A stretch of DNA of 64,000 bases from Olleya sediminilitoris (GCF_016785945.1 NZ_JAEMEF010000017.1:1-64000); one strand, 5' to 3'; positions 19,135 to 29,633 are shown, counted from the stretch's first letter. The notes: generated by a model not told the origin, from the letters alone. Program-made: numbers and translations.

Positions 19135-20317
19135 TTTAAATAAAGACATTTTAAAACCAAACATTCAAGAATTTATAAATCAAAATATAAATTCTGATGT
19201 CTCAGAATTAGCTTTAAAAGGAATTCCTTTTCCTGATAGTTTAAAAAAAGATATTATTACACAAATTGAAGCTAAACAAAAATGTAAAAAAAAGCTTCCT
19301 ACTTGGTATAATAGCTCCAACATTTACTTTCCCACAAAATTAAATATTGAACAAACCTCTTCTGAAGCAACTGCTAAATACAAATCAGAACTCATCTCTG
19401 GAGAACTTCTAATTGATTTAACTGGTGGTTTTGGTGTAGACAGTCTCTATTTTTCAAAACAAGTTAAAAAGGTTGTTCATTGCGATATAAACGCTGTTTT
19501 ATCAGATATTGTTAGGTACAATTCAAAAACATTAAAACTAAATAACATTGATTTCTATAATCAAGATGGTTTAGAAGTATTAAAACAAATAAATCAAAAA
19601 TTTGACTGGGTTTATGTGGACCCTTCAAGACGCGATGATGACAAAGGTAAAGTGTTTTTATTAAAAGATTGTTTACCAAATATTCCAGATAATTTAGATC
19701 TTCTTTTTAAATACACTAATAATGTTATGATAAAAACATCTCCATTATTAGATATTTCTTTGGGAATAACACAACTTCAAAACGTTAAAACCATTCATTG
19801 CGTAGCTTTAAATAATGAAGTAAAAGAAATATTATGGATTTTAGAAAAAGATTTTATTGGCGAAATAGAAATCCAAACAGTCAACCTTGATAAAAACGAC
19901 AAACAAAAATTTAATTTCATTTTAAATAATGAAGCTGAGCAAATACCAGATTATAGCCTTCCTCTAAACTATCTTTACGAGCCAAATGTAGCTATTTTAA
20001 AATCTGGAGCATTTAACACAATTGGAAGTCAATTAAACTTGAATAAACTACACAAACATTCACATTTATACACTAGTAAAGATTTAACAACATTTCCTGG
20101 TAGAAAATTTAAAATTGAACAAATTATACCATACAACAAAAAAGAATTCAATAAACAGCTTGGATTAAAGCAAGCTAATATCACAATTCGTAACTTTCCT
20201 GAATCCGTTTCACAAATAAGAAAAAAGCTTAAAATAAAAGATGGTGGGAAAAACTATTTGTTTTTCACCACCAATCTTGATAATTCTAAAATTATTATTC
20301 TTTGCTCTAAAATTTAA
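19127..20317 (+). CDS. Class I SAM methyltransferase with THUMP-like domain
   Basis: A 396-residue protein. The SAM-binding motif DLTGGFGVDSLYFS lies near residue 99, and the active-site DPSRRDDDKGKVFLL follows near 166. The C-terminal half, containing HLYTSKDLTTFPGRKF and a segment RNFPESVSQIRKKLKIKDGG, matches the THUMP-like region of this Bacteroidetes family. It is probably an RNA methyltransferase; its substrate is unknown. It overlaps the transporter gene by 8 bases and converges on the lipoprotein gene, with only 2 bases between the stop codons. Confidence 0.87.
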   Translation: MINLNKDILKPNIQEFINQNINSDVSELALKGIPFPDSLKKDIITQIEAKQKCKKKLPTWYNSSNIYFPTKLNIEQTSSEATAKYKSELISGELLIDLTGGFGVDSLYFSKQVKKVVHCDINAVLSDIVRYNSKTLKLNNIDFYNQDGLEVLKQINQKFDWVYVDPSRRDDDKGKVFLLKDCLPNIPDNLDLLFKYTNNVMIKTSPLLDISLGITQLQNVKTIHCVALNNEVKEILWILEKDFIGEIEIQTVNLDKNDKQKFNFILNNEAEQIPDYSLPLNYLYEPNVAILKSGAFNTIGSQLNLNKLHKHSHLYTSKDLTTFPGRKFKIEQIIPYNKKEFNKQLGLKQANITIRNFPESVSQIRKKLKIKDGGKNYLFFTTNLDNSKIIILCSKI

Positions 20318-20319
20318 TT

Positions 20320-20739
20320 TTAAAGACTATTTATCACTGGTGAATCTATTTTATTAATAGAATTAATAACAATTTCTACCTCAGAGCAATTACTCATATC
20401 TATAAAAACTTTATCATCAGAAACTCCTGTAGTGTTACTAGTAACATTAAATACGGTTGCTCCTTCAGGAAAACTAACCCAAGTAGTAGAAGTATTTGGT
20501 GCTATATTAACTAATTCAATTAAATTATTATTTAAATCTATAATCTGAAATGTAAAAGCAACACTTCCATTGTTTGTAAGTTGAGATTGCGGATCTTGGT
20601 TATCACAAGATTGACTATTTACAACCGAATAAGAATTGGTAGACTCTTCATTTGCTGTATCCTCTAAACTATCTACAGTACAACTAGAGACAAATAATAT
20701 TAAACAAATTTTTACTGATAATCTTACTAAATATTTCAT
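20320..20739 (-). CDS. Small hypothetical lipoprotein
   Basis: A 139-residue protein with a lipoprotein signal (MKYLVRLSVKICLILFVSSC), the acylated Cys following VSS. A Glu/Ser/Thr linker (EDTANEESTNSYS) leads to a beta-rich domain of about 90 residues with two further Cys. I do not recognise a family. The transcript runs toward the THUMP-like methyltransferase and ends within 2 bases of its stop, with no terminator between them. Confidence 0.7.
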   Translation of the reverse strand: MKYLVRLSVKICLILFVSSCTVDSLEDTANEESTNSYSVVNSQSCDNQDPQSQLTNNGSVAFTFQIIDLNNNLIELVNIAPNTSTTWVSFPEGATVFNVTSNTTGVSDDKVFIDMSNCSEVEIVINSINKIDSPVINSL

Positions 20740-20788
20740 TTTACATTTAATTATTTAAACACTATTTAATGTGTCATATTTGGGGCTG

Positions 20789-20796
20789 CAAAAGTA
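20789..20796 (-). promoter_or_regulatory. Candidate -7 box of the small lipoprotein gene
   Basis: TACTTTTG on the minus strand fits the Bacteroidetes -7 consensus TAnnTTTG and lies 50 bases upstream of the start codon. No clear TTG -33 element is seen at the usual distance. Confidence 0.45.
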
Positions 20797-20963
20797 CTTT
20801 TAGAAGAAAGAAATAAAAGCCTAAAAATGAATTAATTAGTACAAATAGATAAACATCATAAAAAATCGGTTTAACTACTTAATTCAACTAAAAATAAGAC
20901 ACTAAAACACTATTAATCATAACATTAAAAACATCAGAAGCAAAAATTCGATATTATAAAAAG

Positions 20964-21004
20964 TGTTAAAAACAAAAAAGCCTCACTATTTCTAGTGAAG
21001 CTTT
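20964..21004 (-). terminator. Terminator of the tRNA cluster
   Basis: Arms 20977-20988 and 20993-21004 pair with one mismatch around a TTTC loop. In the minus direction the stem is followed by a T-rich tract (TTTTTTGTTTTT). Confidence 0.75.
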
Positions 21005-21007
21005 AAG

Positions 21008-21081
21008 TGAGCCCTTCAGGATTCGAACCTGAGACCGCCTCCTTAGAAGGGAGGTGCTCTATCCAGCTGAGCTAAGAGCCC
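21008..21081 (-). tRNA. tRNA-Arg (anticodon TCT)
   Basis: Cloverleaf folds by eye. Acceptor GGGCTCT pairs with AGGGCTC using two G-U pairs; the D-arm holds AGCTCAGCTGGATAGAGC; the anticodon stem CCTCC/GGAGG encloses loop CTTCTAA; the T-arm is TCAGG-TTCGAAT-CCTGA. CCA is not encoded. It is last in a three-tRNA transcript. Confidence 0.95.
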
Positions 21082-21110
21082 GTAGTTTTATTGTTTCTAC
21101 GAAAACAGTG

Positions 21111-21185
21111 TCGGGGTGGCAGGATTCGAACCTGCGGCCTCCACGTCCCAAACGTGGCGCGATAACCGGGCTACGCTACACCCCG
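21111..21185 (-). tRNA. tRNA-Pro (anticodon TGG)
   Basis: Acceptor CGGGGTG pairs with CACCCCG; the anticodon stem CCACG/CGTGG encloses loop TTTGGGA giving TGG; the T-arm contains GCAGG-TTCGAAT-CCTGC. CCA is not encoded. Confidence 0.95.
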
Positions 21186-21226
21186 AAAATGGTTATCTAT
21201 TATTCAAATTAAATTTGAAAATATTG

Positions 21227-21315
21227 CGGAGAGACAGGGATTCGAACCCTGGGTAAATGTTTCCACCTACGACGATTTAGCAAACCGCTCCTTTCGGCCA
21301 CTCAGGCACCTCTCC
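21227..21315 (-). tRNA. tRNA-Ser (anticodon GCT)
   Basis: A class II tRNA with a long variable arm. Acceptor GGAGAGG pairs with TCTCTCC; the anticodon loop TTGCTAA gives GCT; the T-arm is CAGGG-TTCGAAT-CCCTG; discriminator G. It is the first tRNA of the cluster. Confidence 0.94.
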
Positions 21316-21350
21316 GATTATGTAATGAACTATGCAATTAATTGCGGGTG

Positions 21351-21381
21351 CAAATTTATAATACTTTATTAAATTTCACAA
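21351..21381 (-). promoter_or_regulatory. Promoter of the Ser-Pro-Arg tRNA cluster
   Basis: On the minus strand a TTG (21379-21381) is followed by exactly 20 bases and then TAAATTTG (21351-21358), matching the Bacteroidetes housekeeping promoter (-33 TTG, -7 TAnnTTTG). It lies 35 bases upstream of tRNA-Ser. It is the cleanest two-element promoter I found in the window. Confidence 0.75.
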
Positions 21382-21407
21382 CCTTTTTTAAAGTTTTTTT
21401 TCAAAAA

Positions 21408-23450
21408 TTATTCTGGATATTCAATTCTTAAATGGTAAATATTTGCAAGCTTGCGTTTTAGCACTTTTTTAATCGATTCAATTTCTTTAAAAGTTATATC
21501 AGCATTTAAAAATTGTCCACTATCTTTTTGCTTATTTATTATATTTTCAACAAAATTATCAATTTTACTTGATGTTGGATCTTTTAAACTTTTCGAAGCA
21601 GCTTCAACACTATCACACATCATTAAAATGGCTGTTTCTTTACTAAAAGGCTTTGGACCTGGATATGTAAAATCAATAATATCTACATTTTCATTGTTTG
21701 CTTTTTCTTTCATATAAAAATAATAAACTTGACTAGTACCATGGTGTGTCCTAATAAAATCTATAACTCTATCCGGTAAATTATATTTTTTAGCTATTTC
21801 TATACCGTTTAAAACGTGATTAATAATGATTTTAGCACTTTCTCTTGGCGTAAGTTCATCATGTCTATTAATACCTGACGATTGGTTTTCTGTGAAATAT
21901 ATGGGTGATTTCATCTTTCCAATATCATGATACAATGCACCAACCCTTACTAACATTGCATTTGCTTCAATTTCGTTTGCAGAAGCTTCAGCTAAATTGG
22001 CAACGTTAAGCGAATGGTGAAATGTACCAGGCGCTTTATTAGATAATTCTTTTAATAATTTTGAATTTGTGTCTGATAATTCCAATAATGAAACATCAGA
22101 GATTAAGCCGAATAATTTTTCGTAAACATAAATAATGGGTTGTACAAATAATGTAGCTAGTCCACATAGGATAAATAAACCAAAGGTTTCCCATTTTAGA
22201 TTATCTACACTAGCTTCATGTATTACAAAAAATGCAAAATATGCAATAATATACACTAAGGTTATTTGTCCTACTGATATAAAAAGATTTGCCCTTTTAT
22301 ATAATTCTGAAACCGTTAAAATTGTAACTATACCTGCAATAATTTGTAAAAACATATACTCATAACTATTAGGTACTATTGACCCTAATAATAAAACGGT
22401 TATAACGTGTGTAAATAATCCCAAACGTGCATCAAAGAAGGCTTTTAGGACTAAAGGCAATATAGTAATTGGAACTAAATACACATACTCCGAATTGTAA
22501 TTAACAATCAATGTTGTTAATAAAACCATTACAAATACGTTAAAAAATATAAAAGTCACTTTAGTATTATTTTTATAAACATCTTTACGATATTTTCTAA
22601 TAAAAAGTAATAACATAAGTAAAGCTAATGAAACCAGTAATGTGTAAGCAAAAACAATCCAATTGTAACTTGATTTACTCCAAACTTGACTTTCATACTC
22701 TTTAGATAATGATGTCAAAACCTGAAACTTTTCATCATTTACAACTTCACCTTTTGATATTATCAAAGTTCCTTTATCAACTACTCCCCTATTTTTAGAA
22801 ATTTTATCTAAAGCCTCTTTTAAGACATTATCAGATAGTGCTTTGTTATATGTTAAATTTGTTTTTATAACGTCAAAGAAAAGCGCTGTAAGTTTATTTG
22901 AATAGGTTTCTAAACTAGTTCCTTTAAGTTGTTTCTCTATACTGTTTTTTAATGTTCCTAATTTTTGTAAATTCTTATATGTAGTGGTTTGTTTTTCAAC
23001 ATTGTCAATTAAAATAACAGCTTTGTTAGAATTTTTTAAATCTAAATTTTCATTTAATATACCATATTTATAAAAAGTATTTAAAATTGAATTTGCTTTG
23101 CTTTTTAATCCTTTGTAATTGTTTAAAGAATCATTAAACGTTTTATTAAATCCTTCTTTAAAATCCTTTATAACTTCAGCTTCTATTCCTTTTTCTTTAT
23201 TAAAAAAATGAGTAGTTTGATTTGTAATTAAAGTTTCTTCTTTTTTAACTTCATTAGTAGATTTTTGAATACCAAAATTAAAAGGTGCATATAAATTTTC
23301 TGTCTGCCAAGGCTTACCTTTTTCAAAGTTATATTTAAAACGACCACTCTTCGGGAAAAAAAAGACAATTAAAATAGTGGTCACTACAAATAATAATATC
23401 TTATAAAACTGTGAATGATTTTTATAGATAGCGTTAATATGATCTTTCAT
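21408..23450 (-). CDS. 7TM-HD family protein, PgpH-like c-di-AMP phosphodiesterase
   Basis: A 680-residue membrane enzyme. One N-terminal helix (about 18-34) is followed by an extracytoplasmic 7TMR-HDED domain to about 260, then seven helices (265-450), then a cytoplasmic HD domain. The HD metal-binding residues appear in GTFHHSLNVANLAEA, ALYHDIGKM and a later RTHHGT. The architecture matches PgpH of Listeria, which hydrolyses cyclic di-AMP; cleavage of that substrate here is an inference. It lies just upstream of the tRNA cluster on the same strand but has its own promoter-like box. Confidence 0.9.
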   Translation of the reverse strand: MKDHINAIYKNHSQFYKILLFVVTTILIVFFFPKSGRFKYNFEKGKPWQTENLYAPFNFGIQKSTNEVKKEETLITNQTTHFFNKEKGIEAEVIKDFKEGFNKTFNDSLNNYKGLKSKANSILNTFYKYGILNENLDLKNSNKAVILIDNVEKQTTTYKNLQKLGTLKNSIEKQLKGTSLETYSNKLTALFFDVIKTNLTYNKALSDNVLKEALDKISKNRGVVDKGTLIISKGEVVNDEKFQVLTSLSKEYESQVWSKSSYNWIVFAYTLLVSLALLMLLLFIRKYRKDVYKNNTKVTFIFFNVFVMVLLTTLIVNYNSEYVYLVPITILPLVLKAFFDARLGLFTHVITVLLLGSIVPNSYEYMFLQIIAGIVTILTVSELYKRANLFISVGQITLVYIIAYFAFFVIHEASVDNLKWETFGLFILCGLATLFVQPIIYVYEKLFGLISDVSLLELSDTNSKLLKELSNKAPGTFHHSLNVANLAEASANEIEANAMLVRVGALYHDIGKMKSPIYFTENQSSGINRHDELTPRESAKIIINHVLNGIEIAKKYNLPDRVIDFIRTHHGTSQVYYFYMKEKANNENVDIIDFTYPGPKPFSKETAILMMCDSVEAASKSLKDPTSSKIDNFVENIINKQKDSGQFLNADITFKEIESIKKVLKRKLANIYHLRIEYPE

Positions 23451-23470
23451 GCTTGTAATATGGTGTTTTT

Positions 23471-23478
23471 CAAATGTA
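23471..23478 (-). promoter_or_regulatory. Candidate -7 box of the 7TM-HD gene
   Basis: TACATTTG (minus strand) fits TAnnTTTG and lies 20 bases upstream of the ATG. No TTG is seen 19-21 bases further upstream. Confidence 0.45.
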
Positions 23479-23574
23479 ATAAATTATAATAGTACATAAA
23501 GTTATAATATGAAGAATAGGCTGAAAATTTCTAAAAAAATTAGTAATTTCGTCCTTTAACAAATTTCATTAATT

Positions 23575-24753
23575 ATGAGTAAAAAAGTCGTTATTGTCTC
23601 TGCAGCTAGAACACCAATTGGTAGTTTTTTAGGTGCTTTAAGTACTGTACCTGCTACTAAATTAGGTGCAATTGCTATAAAAGGAGCTTTAGATAAAATA
23701 AATTTAAAACCAGAATTAGTAGAAGAAGTATTAATGGGTAATGTAGTGCAAGCTGGTACAGGTCAAGCACCTGCAAGACAAGCTGCTATATACGCTGGAA
23801 TACCAAATACTGTCCCATGTACTACTATTAATAAAGTTTGTGCTTCTGGTATGAAAACCGTTATGCAAGCTGCACAAAGTATTGCTTTAGGTGATGCAGA
23901 TGTTATTGTTGCAGGTGGTATGGAAAACATGAGTATGATTCCTCATTATTTTCATGCAAGATCAGCAACCAAATTTGGACCAGCCACTTTAATTGATGGA
24001 ATACAAAAAGACGGTTTAGTTGATGCCTATGACCAAAATGCAATGGGTGTTTGTGCAGATGCTTGCGCAACTAAATATGAATTTACAAGAGAGGATCAAG
24101 ATGCTTACGCAGCAAAAAGTTATACTAGATCTGCTTCTGCTTGGGACGCTGGAAAATTTGATAATGAAGTGGTACCTGTAGAAGTACCTCAAAGACGTGG
24201 AGAACCTATTATTGTTAGTAAAGATGAAGAATTTACTAATGTTAAAATGGAAAAAATACCTAATTTACGTCCGGCTTTTTCTAAAGACGGAACAGTAACT
24301 GCTGCAAATGCATCTACAATAAATGATGGTGCTGGAGCAATGGTATTAATGAGTGCAGAAAAAGCAGAGGAATTAGGTTTAAAACCTTTAGCTACAATAA
24401 CAGGATATGCTGATGCTGCCCATGAACCAAAATGGTTTACAACTGCACCATCAAAAGCATTACCAAAAGCATTAAATAAAGCTGGAATATCAATTGATAA
24501 TGTTGATTATTTTGAGTTTAATGAAGCTTTTTCTGTTGTTGGGTTAGCTAACATGAAAATATTAGGCCTTAACGATAGTAACGTTAATGTAAATGGTGGA
24601 GCTGTATCATTAGGTCATCCATTAGGATGTTCTGGTGTTAGAATACTAATTACATTATTAAATGTTTTAGAACAAAATAATGCAAAAACAGGAGCTGCAG
24701 CCATTTGTAATGGTGGTGGTGGTGCTTCAGCAGTAATTATAGAACGTCACTAA
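23575..24753 (+). CDS. Acetyl-CoA C-acyltransferase (thiolase)
   Basis: A 392-residue thiolase II of the acetoacetyl-CoA/acyl-CoA type. The acylated Cys89 lies in NKVCASGMKTV; the other catalytic residues are in NEAFSVV, the GGAVSLGHPLGCSG segment (His) and CNGGGGASA (second Cys). It condenses two acetyl-CoA or cleaves 3-ketoacyl-CoA; direction and chain length cannot be told from sequence. It lies 9 bases upstream of the NlpC/P60 gene, so the two may share a transcript although their functions look unrelated. Confidence 0.95.
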   Translation: MSKKVVIVSAARTPIGSFLGALSTVPATKLGAIAIKGALDKINLKPELVEEVLMGNVVQAGTGQAPARQAAIYAGIPNTVPCTTINKVCASGMKTVMQAAQSIALGDADVIVAGGMENMSMIPHYFHARSATKFGPATLIDGIQKDGLVDAYDQNAMGVCADACATKYEFTREDQDAYAAKSYTRSASAWDAGKFDNEVVPVEVPQRRGEPIIVSKDEEFTNVKMEKIPNLRPAFSKDGTVTAANASTINDGAGAMVLMSAEKAEELGLKPLATITGYADAAHEPKWFTTAPSKALPKALNKAGISIDNVDYFEFNEAFSVVGLANMKILGLNDSNVNVNGGAVSLGHPLGCSGVRILITLLNVLEQNNAKTGAAAICNGGGGASAVIIERH

Positions 24754-24762
24754 ACCCTAATA

Positions 24763-25512
24763 ATGCAATTCGGAATTTGTAATTTAAGTATTGTTCCTTT
24801 AAGACTTGAGACTTCTGATACAAGCGAATTAGTCTCGCAAGTATTATATGGAGACACCTTCAAAGTTTTAGAGCAACGCAAGCAATGGAGCAAAATAAGA
24901 TTAGCTTTTGACAAATATGAAGGCTGGATTGATAATAAGCAATATCTTGAAATTACTGAAGAACAATACAAAGATCTAAATAATAATACTTTAAAGTTAT
25001 CCACAGATTTAGTTGAATTTATACAAGATAATAAAGATCAATTAAACACTATAGTTTTAGGATCTTCTTTAAATGGTTTAGAATTATTAAAACATACTTT
25101 TGAAGGGGTTTTTGTTGAAAATGAATTACCTAAAAATGAATTAATTACTACCGCTTTTAAATATTTAAACACCCCATATCTTTGGGGAGGAAAAACTCCT
25201 TTTGGCATAGATTGTAGTGGATTTACACAAATGGTCTATAAATTAAATGGGTACAAGTTACTACGTGATGCCTCACAGCAAGCCACTCAGGGTGAAGCTT
25301 TAAGTTTTATAGAAGAAAGTGAACCTGGTGATTTAGCCTTCTTTGATAATAATGAAGGAAATATCACACACGTTGGCATTATCATGCAAGATAATTACAT
25401 TATTCACGCACATGGTAAAGTACGAATTGACAGATTAGACCATACAGGTATTTACAACGTTGATAAGCGACTACACACACATAAACTTAGAGTCATTAAA
25501 AAGATTATATAA
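24763..25512 (+). CDS. C40 (NlpC/P60) peptidase with SH3 domain
   Basis: A 249-residue cell-wall hydrolase. The N-terminal SH3-like domain (about residues 1-65) contains VLYGDTFKVLEQRKQWSKI. The catalytic NlpC/P60 domain (about 125-245) has the Cys in GIDCSGFTQM, the His in NITHVGIIM and the third polar residue in IIHAHG. The family cleaves D-gamma-glutamyl-diaminopimelate bonds in peptidoglycan peptides. No signal peptide is visible, which suggests cytoplasmic recycling of muropeptides or a missed export route. It follows the thiolase gene and ends in a strong terminator. Confidence 0.9.
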   Translation: MQFGICNLSIVPLRLETSDTSELVSQVLYGDTFKVLEQRKQWSKIRLAFDKYEGWIDNKQYLEITEEQYKDLNNNTLKLSTDLVEFIQDNKDQLNTIVLGSSLNGLELLKHTFEGVFVENELPKNELITTAFKYLNTPYLWGGKTPFGIDCSGFTQMVYKLNGYKLLRDASQQATQGEALSFIEESEPGDLAFFDNNEGNITHVGIIMQDNYIIHAHGKVRIDRLDHTGIYNVDKRLHTHKLRVIKKII

Positions 25513-25513
25513 T

Positions 25514-25546
25514 AAAAAAGCCTTCATTTAAATGAAGGCTTTTTTT
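25514..25546. terminator. Bidirectional terminator
   Basis: Perfect 22-base palindrome (AGCCTTCATTT at 25519-25529 and its complement at 25530-25540) flanked by A-run and T-run. It serves both the plus-strand C40 peptidase gene and the minus-strand TPR gene. Confidence 0.9.
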
Positions 25547-25566
25547 ATGAGAAATCGATTAATTTC

Positions 25567-26790
25567 CTAATCTCTTAAAGCTTTTGCTTTTGCATCTTCT
25601 CCAATAGCACTATAAATACTTGCTAATGTTGATTTAACATCAGGGTTTTCAGGATTAATTGCTAATACTTTTTCTAAATAAGGAATTGCTTCTTTATATA
25701 AATTAGTACGCTTGTCTTTTAGCTCGTCATATTTTCTATTGTCAGCAGCAGATGTACCTAAACCGTTCATTTGATCTATAATAGACTGCTCTTCACTTAA
25801 TACTAAAGCTGCTAAATTAGTTAGTGTGTTAGTGTTTTCTGGGTTTAACTTCAAAGATTTAAGGTAATATTCTTTAGCTTTTACTTTATCTCCAGAATCA
25901 TTAGATAATACAGCTAAGTTATAAAGTAAATCAGCATTGTTTGGATCTCTTTGTAAAGCTAAACTAATTAACTCTTGGTACTTTTCAGTGTTACCTAATT
26001 TATATTGTAAGTTAGCTTCCGTAACTATTAAATTAGAATCTTCCGGATTAGCTTCTCTAGCTTTTTTCATTGCAGCTAAAGCTTTATCATCTTCACCTTT
26101 ACCAGCATAAATTAAAGCTATATTTTTAGTAATTTCTCCAGCTTTAGACTCGGTTGTTCTTTCTCCAGGACTAATATGAGTCCCTATTTTAACATAGCTA
26201 TCTCTTGTTGCTTTATTAAAAATTTCTTCTTGACCACTAGCTTTATTAATTGCAAAATACTGTGTTTCAACACCTGTATAACCCAAATCATTTAACTTTA
26301 AATAATATTTTAAAGCGCCATCCATATCTTGGTCATTTAAAGCACTAGAAGCTGCATAGTATAAATAGTTTTCTTCAGTTTTATTTACATTATACAAATT
26401 CTCAAAAGCTAAAGCAGCTTTTCCATACTGTTTAGCTGTATAAAAGTCGTTTGCTTTAGTTATTAAATCATTTTCAATTGTACGTTTGAAATCTTCAACT
26501 AATGGTGTTTCATTTTCATCAAAATACTCTAAATACTTAGAAACTTTCTCTAAATCAGCGGTTGTGTTAGCTCCATTGGCAAAATATGCTTTTGCTGCAG
26601 CTAAGTTATATTTGTTTTTTAACTTACTGTCCATAGCACTTTCCATAGACTCTAGCTGACCTACTAAAGCTTTAGCTTCAGCATAATTATTGTTTTTTAC
26701 AGCTTTTTCTAAAGCCTTAATTTCCTTTTTCTGCCCAAAAGAAAATACAGTTACAAGTAATGCTACAGCAAGTATTAATTGTTTTTTCAT
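25567..26790 (-). CDS. Exported tetratricopeptide repeat protein
   Basis: A 407-residue protein with a signal peptide (MKKQLILAVALLVTVFSFGQ) and several TPR helices. The clearest lie at about 290-325 (NNADLLYNLAVLSNDSGDKV) and 365-405 (ENPDVKSTLASIYSAIGEDA). The composition is Lys/Glu/Ala-rich. It is probably a periplasmic scaffold; the partner is unknown. It begins 31 bases downstream of gyrA on the same strand and is likely cotranscribed. Confidence 0.85.
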   Translation of the reverse strand: MKKQLILAVALLVTVFSFGQKKEIKALEKAVKNNNYAEAKALVGQLESMESAMDSKLKNKYNLAAAKAYFANGANTTADLEKVSKYLEYFDENETPLVEDFKRTIENDLITKANDFYTAKQYGKAALAFENLYNVNKTEENYLYYAASSALNDQDMDGALKYYLKLNDLGYTGVETQYFAINKASGQEEIFNKATRDSYVKIGTHISPGERTTESKAGEITKNIALIYAGKGEDDKALAAMKKAREANPEDSNLIVTEANLQYKLGNTEKYQELISLALQRDPNNADLLYNLAVLSNDSGDKVKAKEYYLKSLKLNPENTNTLTNLAALVLSEEQSIIDQMNGLGTSAADNRKYDELKDKRTNLYKEAIPYLEKVLAINPENPDVKSTLASIYSAIGEDAKAKALRD

Positions 26791-26821
26791 TGTTTACTTT
26801 TTTTAATATAATTTGTTAAGG

Positions 26822-29374
26822 TTATTCTTCTTCAGAATTATCAATAGTCGTGCCATCTTCTAAATTGGCAGTGTTTTCAAGGTCATCTGACGGATTTTCT
26901 ATATCCTCATCTTCATCTTTCATCACTTTTGCAACAGCTGCAATAGAATCTTTACCCTTTAAGTTAATCAATTTAACTCCTTGTGTAGCTCTTCCCATTG
27001 TACGTAAGCTTTCAACAGCCATACGTATTGCAATTCCTGATTTATTAATAATCATAAGGTCATCAGTGTCTGTTACTGTTTTAATAGATACTAACCCTCC
27101 TGTTTTTTCAGATATTGAAATGGTTTTAACACCTTTTCCTCCTCTGTTAGTAATTCTGTATACTGCCTCACCATCTTCTGGATCATCAATATACGTACGT
27201 TTACCATACCCATTTTCAGAAACTACTAAAACAGTTTCTTCTTGTGGATTTTCTACTATTACCATTCCGATAGCTTCATCTTCAACGTGTGCTAAAGTAA
27301 TACCTCTTACACCTGAAGCATTTCTACCCATTGGTCTAGTTTTAGCTTCCTCAAACCTGATAGCCTTACCAGATTTAAGGGCTATCATAATCTGACTATT
27401 ACCAGTCGTTAATTTAGCTTCTAGTAATTCGTCATCCTCTTTAATAGTGATGGCGTTAATACCATTAGTTCTTGGTCTAGAATATTGTTCTAAGGCAGTC
27501 TTTTTAACTTGACCTTTTTTAGTTGCCATTATGACATAATGACTATTAATATACTCTTCATCTTTTAAATCTTGAGTACATATAAATGCCATTACTTTGT
27601 CATCTTGCTCAATGTTTATAAGATTTTGAATTGCTCTACCTTTTGACGTTTTACTTCCTTCTGGAATTTCATAAACACGCATCCAAAAACATTTTCCTTT
27701 TTGAGTAAAGAACAACATATATTGGTGATTGGTTCCAACAAATAAATGTTCTAAGAAATCTTCATTTCTAGTTGTAGATGCTTTTTGCCCTACTCCTCCT
27801 CTATTTTGTGTTTTATATTCTGTTAAAGAAGTACGTTTAATATATCCAGCATGAGAGATGGTAATAACAACTTGCTCATCAGGAATCATATCTTCAATAC
27901 TTAAATCTCCTCCTGCATATTCAATTGTAGATCTACGCTCATCACCATACTTATCTTTTACAACAAGTAACTCGTCCTTAATGATTTGCATTCTGCGTTC
28001 CTTTTTATCAAGGATATCTTTAAGGTCTTCAATGGTTTTCATGATTTCTTCATACTCACTACGTAATTTGTCTTGCTCTAGTCCTGTTAATTGACGTAGA
28101 CGCATTTCGACAATTGCTTTAGCTTGTATTTCAGATAACTTGAAACGCTCTATTAATTTAGTACGAGCTTCATCTGCATTAGAAGACGCTCTAATAAGCG
28201 CAATTACTTCATCTATATTATCTGATGCAATAATTAATCCTTCTAAGATATGTGCTCTTTCTTCAGCCTTTCTTAATTCATATTTAGTACGTCTTACTAC
28301 AACATCATGTCTGTGTTCAACAAAATAATGAATTAGCTCTTTTACATTAAGTAATTGTGGCTTACCATTAACCAATGCAATATTATTAACACTAAAAGAA
28401 GATTGTAAAGCTGTGTATTTGTACAACTTATTTAGTACAATATTTGGTATTGCATCGCGTTTTAAAACGTAAACAATACGCATACCATTTCTATCTGACT
28501 CATCACGAATAGTAGAAATCCCTTCTAACTTTTTGTCATTAATTAAGTCTGCAGTCTTTTTAATCATGTCTGCTTTATTGACTTGATAAGGAATCTCATC
28601 TACTATAATACATTCACGACCTTGAACTTCTTCAATGTTAGCTTTGGCACGCATAACAATACGTCCTCTACCAGTATGAAATGCTTCTTTGACACCATCA
28701 TAACCATATATAGTTCCTCCTGTAGGAAAATCTGGAGCTTTAATATGTGTTATAATTTCGTCTATTTCGATATCAGGATTATCAATATAAGCTATTGTAC
28801 CATCTACAACTTCTGATAAGTTATGTGGTGGCATATTAGTAGCCATACCTACAGCAATACCTGAGGCTCCATTAATTAATAAACCAGGAATACGTGTTGG
28901 TAAAACGGTAGGTTCTTCTAACGTATCATCAAAGTTTAATTTATGATCTACAGTTTCTTTATCAATATCTGCCAACATGTCTTCAGATATCTTACGCATA
29001 CGTGCTTCTGTATAACGCATTGCTGCAGGACTATCTCCATCAACAGATCCAAAGTTACCTTGACCATCTACTAACATGTAACGTAAACTCCATTCTTGAG
29101 CCATACGTACCATAGTATCATATACTGAGGTATCACCATGTGGATGATACTTACCTAAAACCTCTCCAACTATTCTTGCAGACTTTTTGTGCGCAGAACT
29201 GGCTCTAACACCTAATTCATGCATTCCATATAATACACGTCTGTGTACTGGTTTTAAACCATCTCTTACGTCTGGTAATGCACGTGACACAATGACTGAC
29301 ATTGAATAATCAATGTAAGCCGATTTCATTTCGTCTTCAATGTTAATTGGAATGAGTTTTTCTCCTTCTGCCAT
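26822..29374 (-). CDS. gyrA: DNA gyrase subunit A
   Basis: The DNA-cleaving subunit of gyrase, which introduces negative supercoils together with GyrB (not in this window). At 850 residues it has full length. Visible landmarks are the catalytic Tyr121 in AAMRYTEAR, the quinolone region [13 protein letters not shown] (residues 74-86), and six C-terminal pinwheel blades ending in an acidic tail ([12 protein letters not shown]). The residue aligned with E. coli Ser83 is Thr82, with Asp retained at the Asp87 position. The GyrA-box region reads QNRGGVGQK, which together with the acidic tail supports gyrase over topoisomerase IV. Confidence 0.95.
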   Translation of the reverse strand: MAEGEKLIPINIEDEMKSAYIDYSMSVIVSRALPDVRDGLKPVHRRVLYGMHELGVRASSAHKKSARIVGEVLGKYHPHGDTSVYDTMVRMAQEWSLRYMLVDGQGNFGSVDGDSPAAMRYTEARMRKISEDMLADIDKETVDHKLNFDDTLEEPTVLPTRIPGLLINGASGIAVGMATNMPPHNLSEVVDGTIAYIDNPDIEIDEIITHIKAPDFPTGGTIYGYDGVKEAFHTGRGRIVMRAKANIEEVQGRECIIVDEIPYQVNKADMIKKTADLINDKKLEGISTIRDESDRNGMRIVYVLKRDAIPNIVLNKLYKYTALQSSFSVNNIALVNGKPQLLNVKELIHYFVEHRHDVVVRRTKYELRKAEERAHILEGLIIASDNIDEVIALIRASSNADEARTKLIERFKLSEIQAKAIVEMRLRQLTGLEQDKLRSEYEEIMKTIEDLKDILDKKERRMQIIKDELLVVKDKYGDERRSTIEYAGGDLSIEDMIPDEQVVITISHAGYIKRTSLTEYKTQNRGGVGQKASTTRNEDFLEHLFVGTNHQYMLFFTQKGKCFWMRVYEIPEGSKTSKGRAIQNLINIEQDDKVMAFICTQDLKDEEYINSHYVIMATKKGQVKKTALEQYSRPRTNGINAITIKEDDELLEAKLTTGNSQIMIALKSGKAIRFEEAKTRPMGRNASGVRGITLAHVEDEAIGMVIVENPQEETVLVVSENGYGKRTYIDDPEDGEAVYRITNRGGKGVKTISISEKTGGLVSIKTVTDTDDLMIINKSGIAIRMAVESLRTMGRATQGVKLINLKGKDSIAAVAKVMKDEDEDIENPSDDLENTANLEDGTTIDNSEEE

Positions 29375-29633
29375 ATATATTTTTAATTAATATTATTCAT
29401 TATTTCAAAACACGCTAATATAAAACTTTCATTAGTAATGATAAGTGTTTTAAGTCTCTTTTTTAACGTTTTTATTAACAATTTAAATATCTATTTTAAT
29501 TAATAAGATAATTGTAGTTTATTTTTAAATTATACGTACTTTCAATCTTCAAACAATTAACATATTATTTAAGGTATAGTTTTTGCCATTACTAATTATG
29601 TTTACTATTTTTAAAGCTGAAAGGAACAAATAT

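Noticed and set aside
20964-21381. tRNA cluster as an integration site for a mobile element
   Set aside because: No integrase, no repeated tRNA 3' end nearby and flanks are ordinary core genes.
26850-27395. 181-codon open frame on the plus strand inside gyrA
   Set aside because: It is antisense to a strongly conserved gyrA region; its composition is a mirror of gyrA codons and it has no recognisable domain.
29583-29633. Upstream TTG extension of clpC (17 codons)
   Set aside because: The ClpC N-terminus begins [12 protein letters not shown]; the extension has no resemblance to the family.
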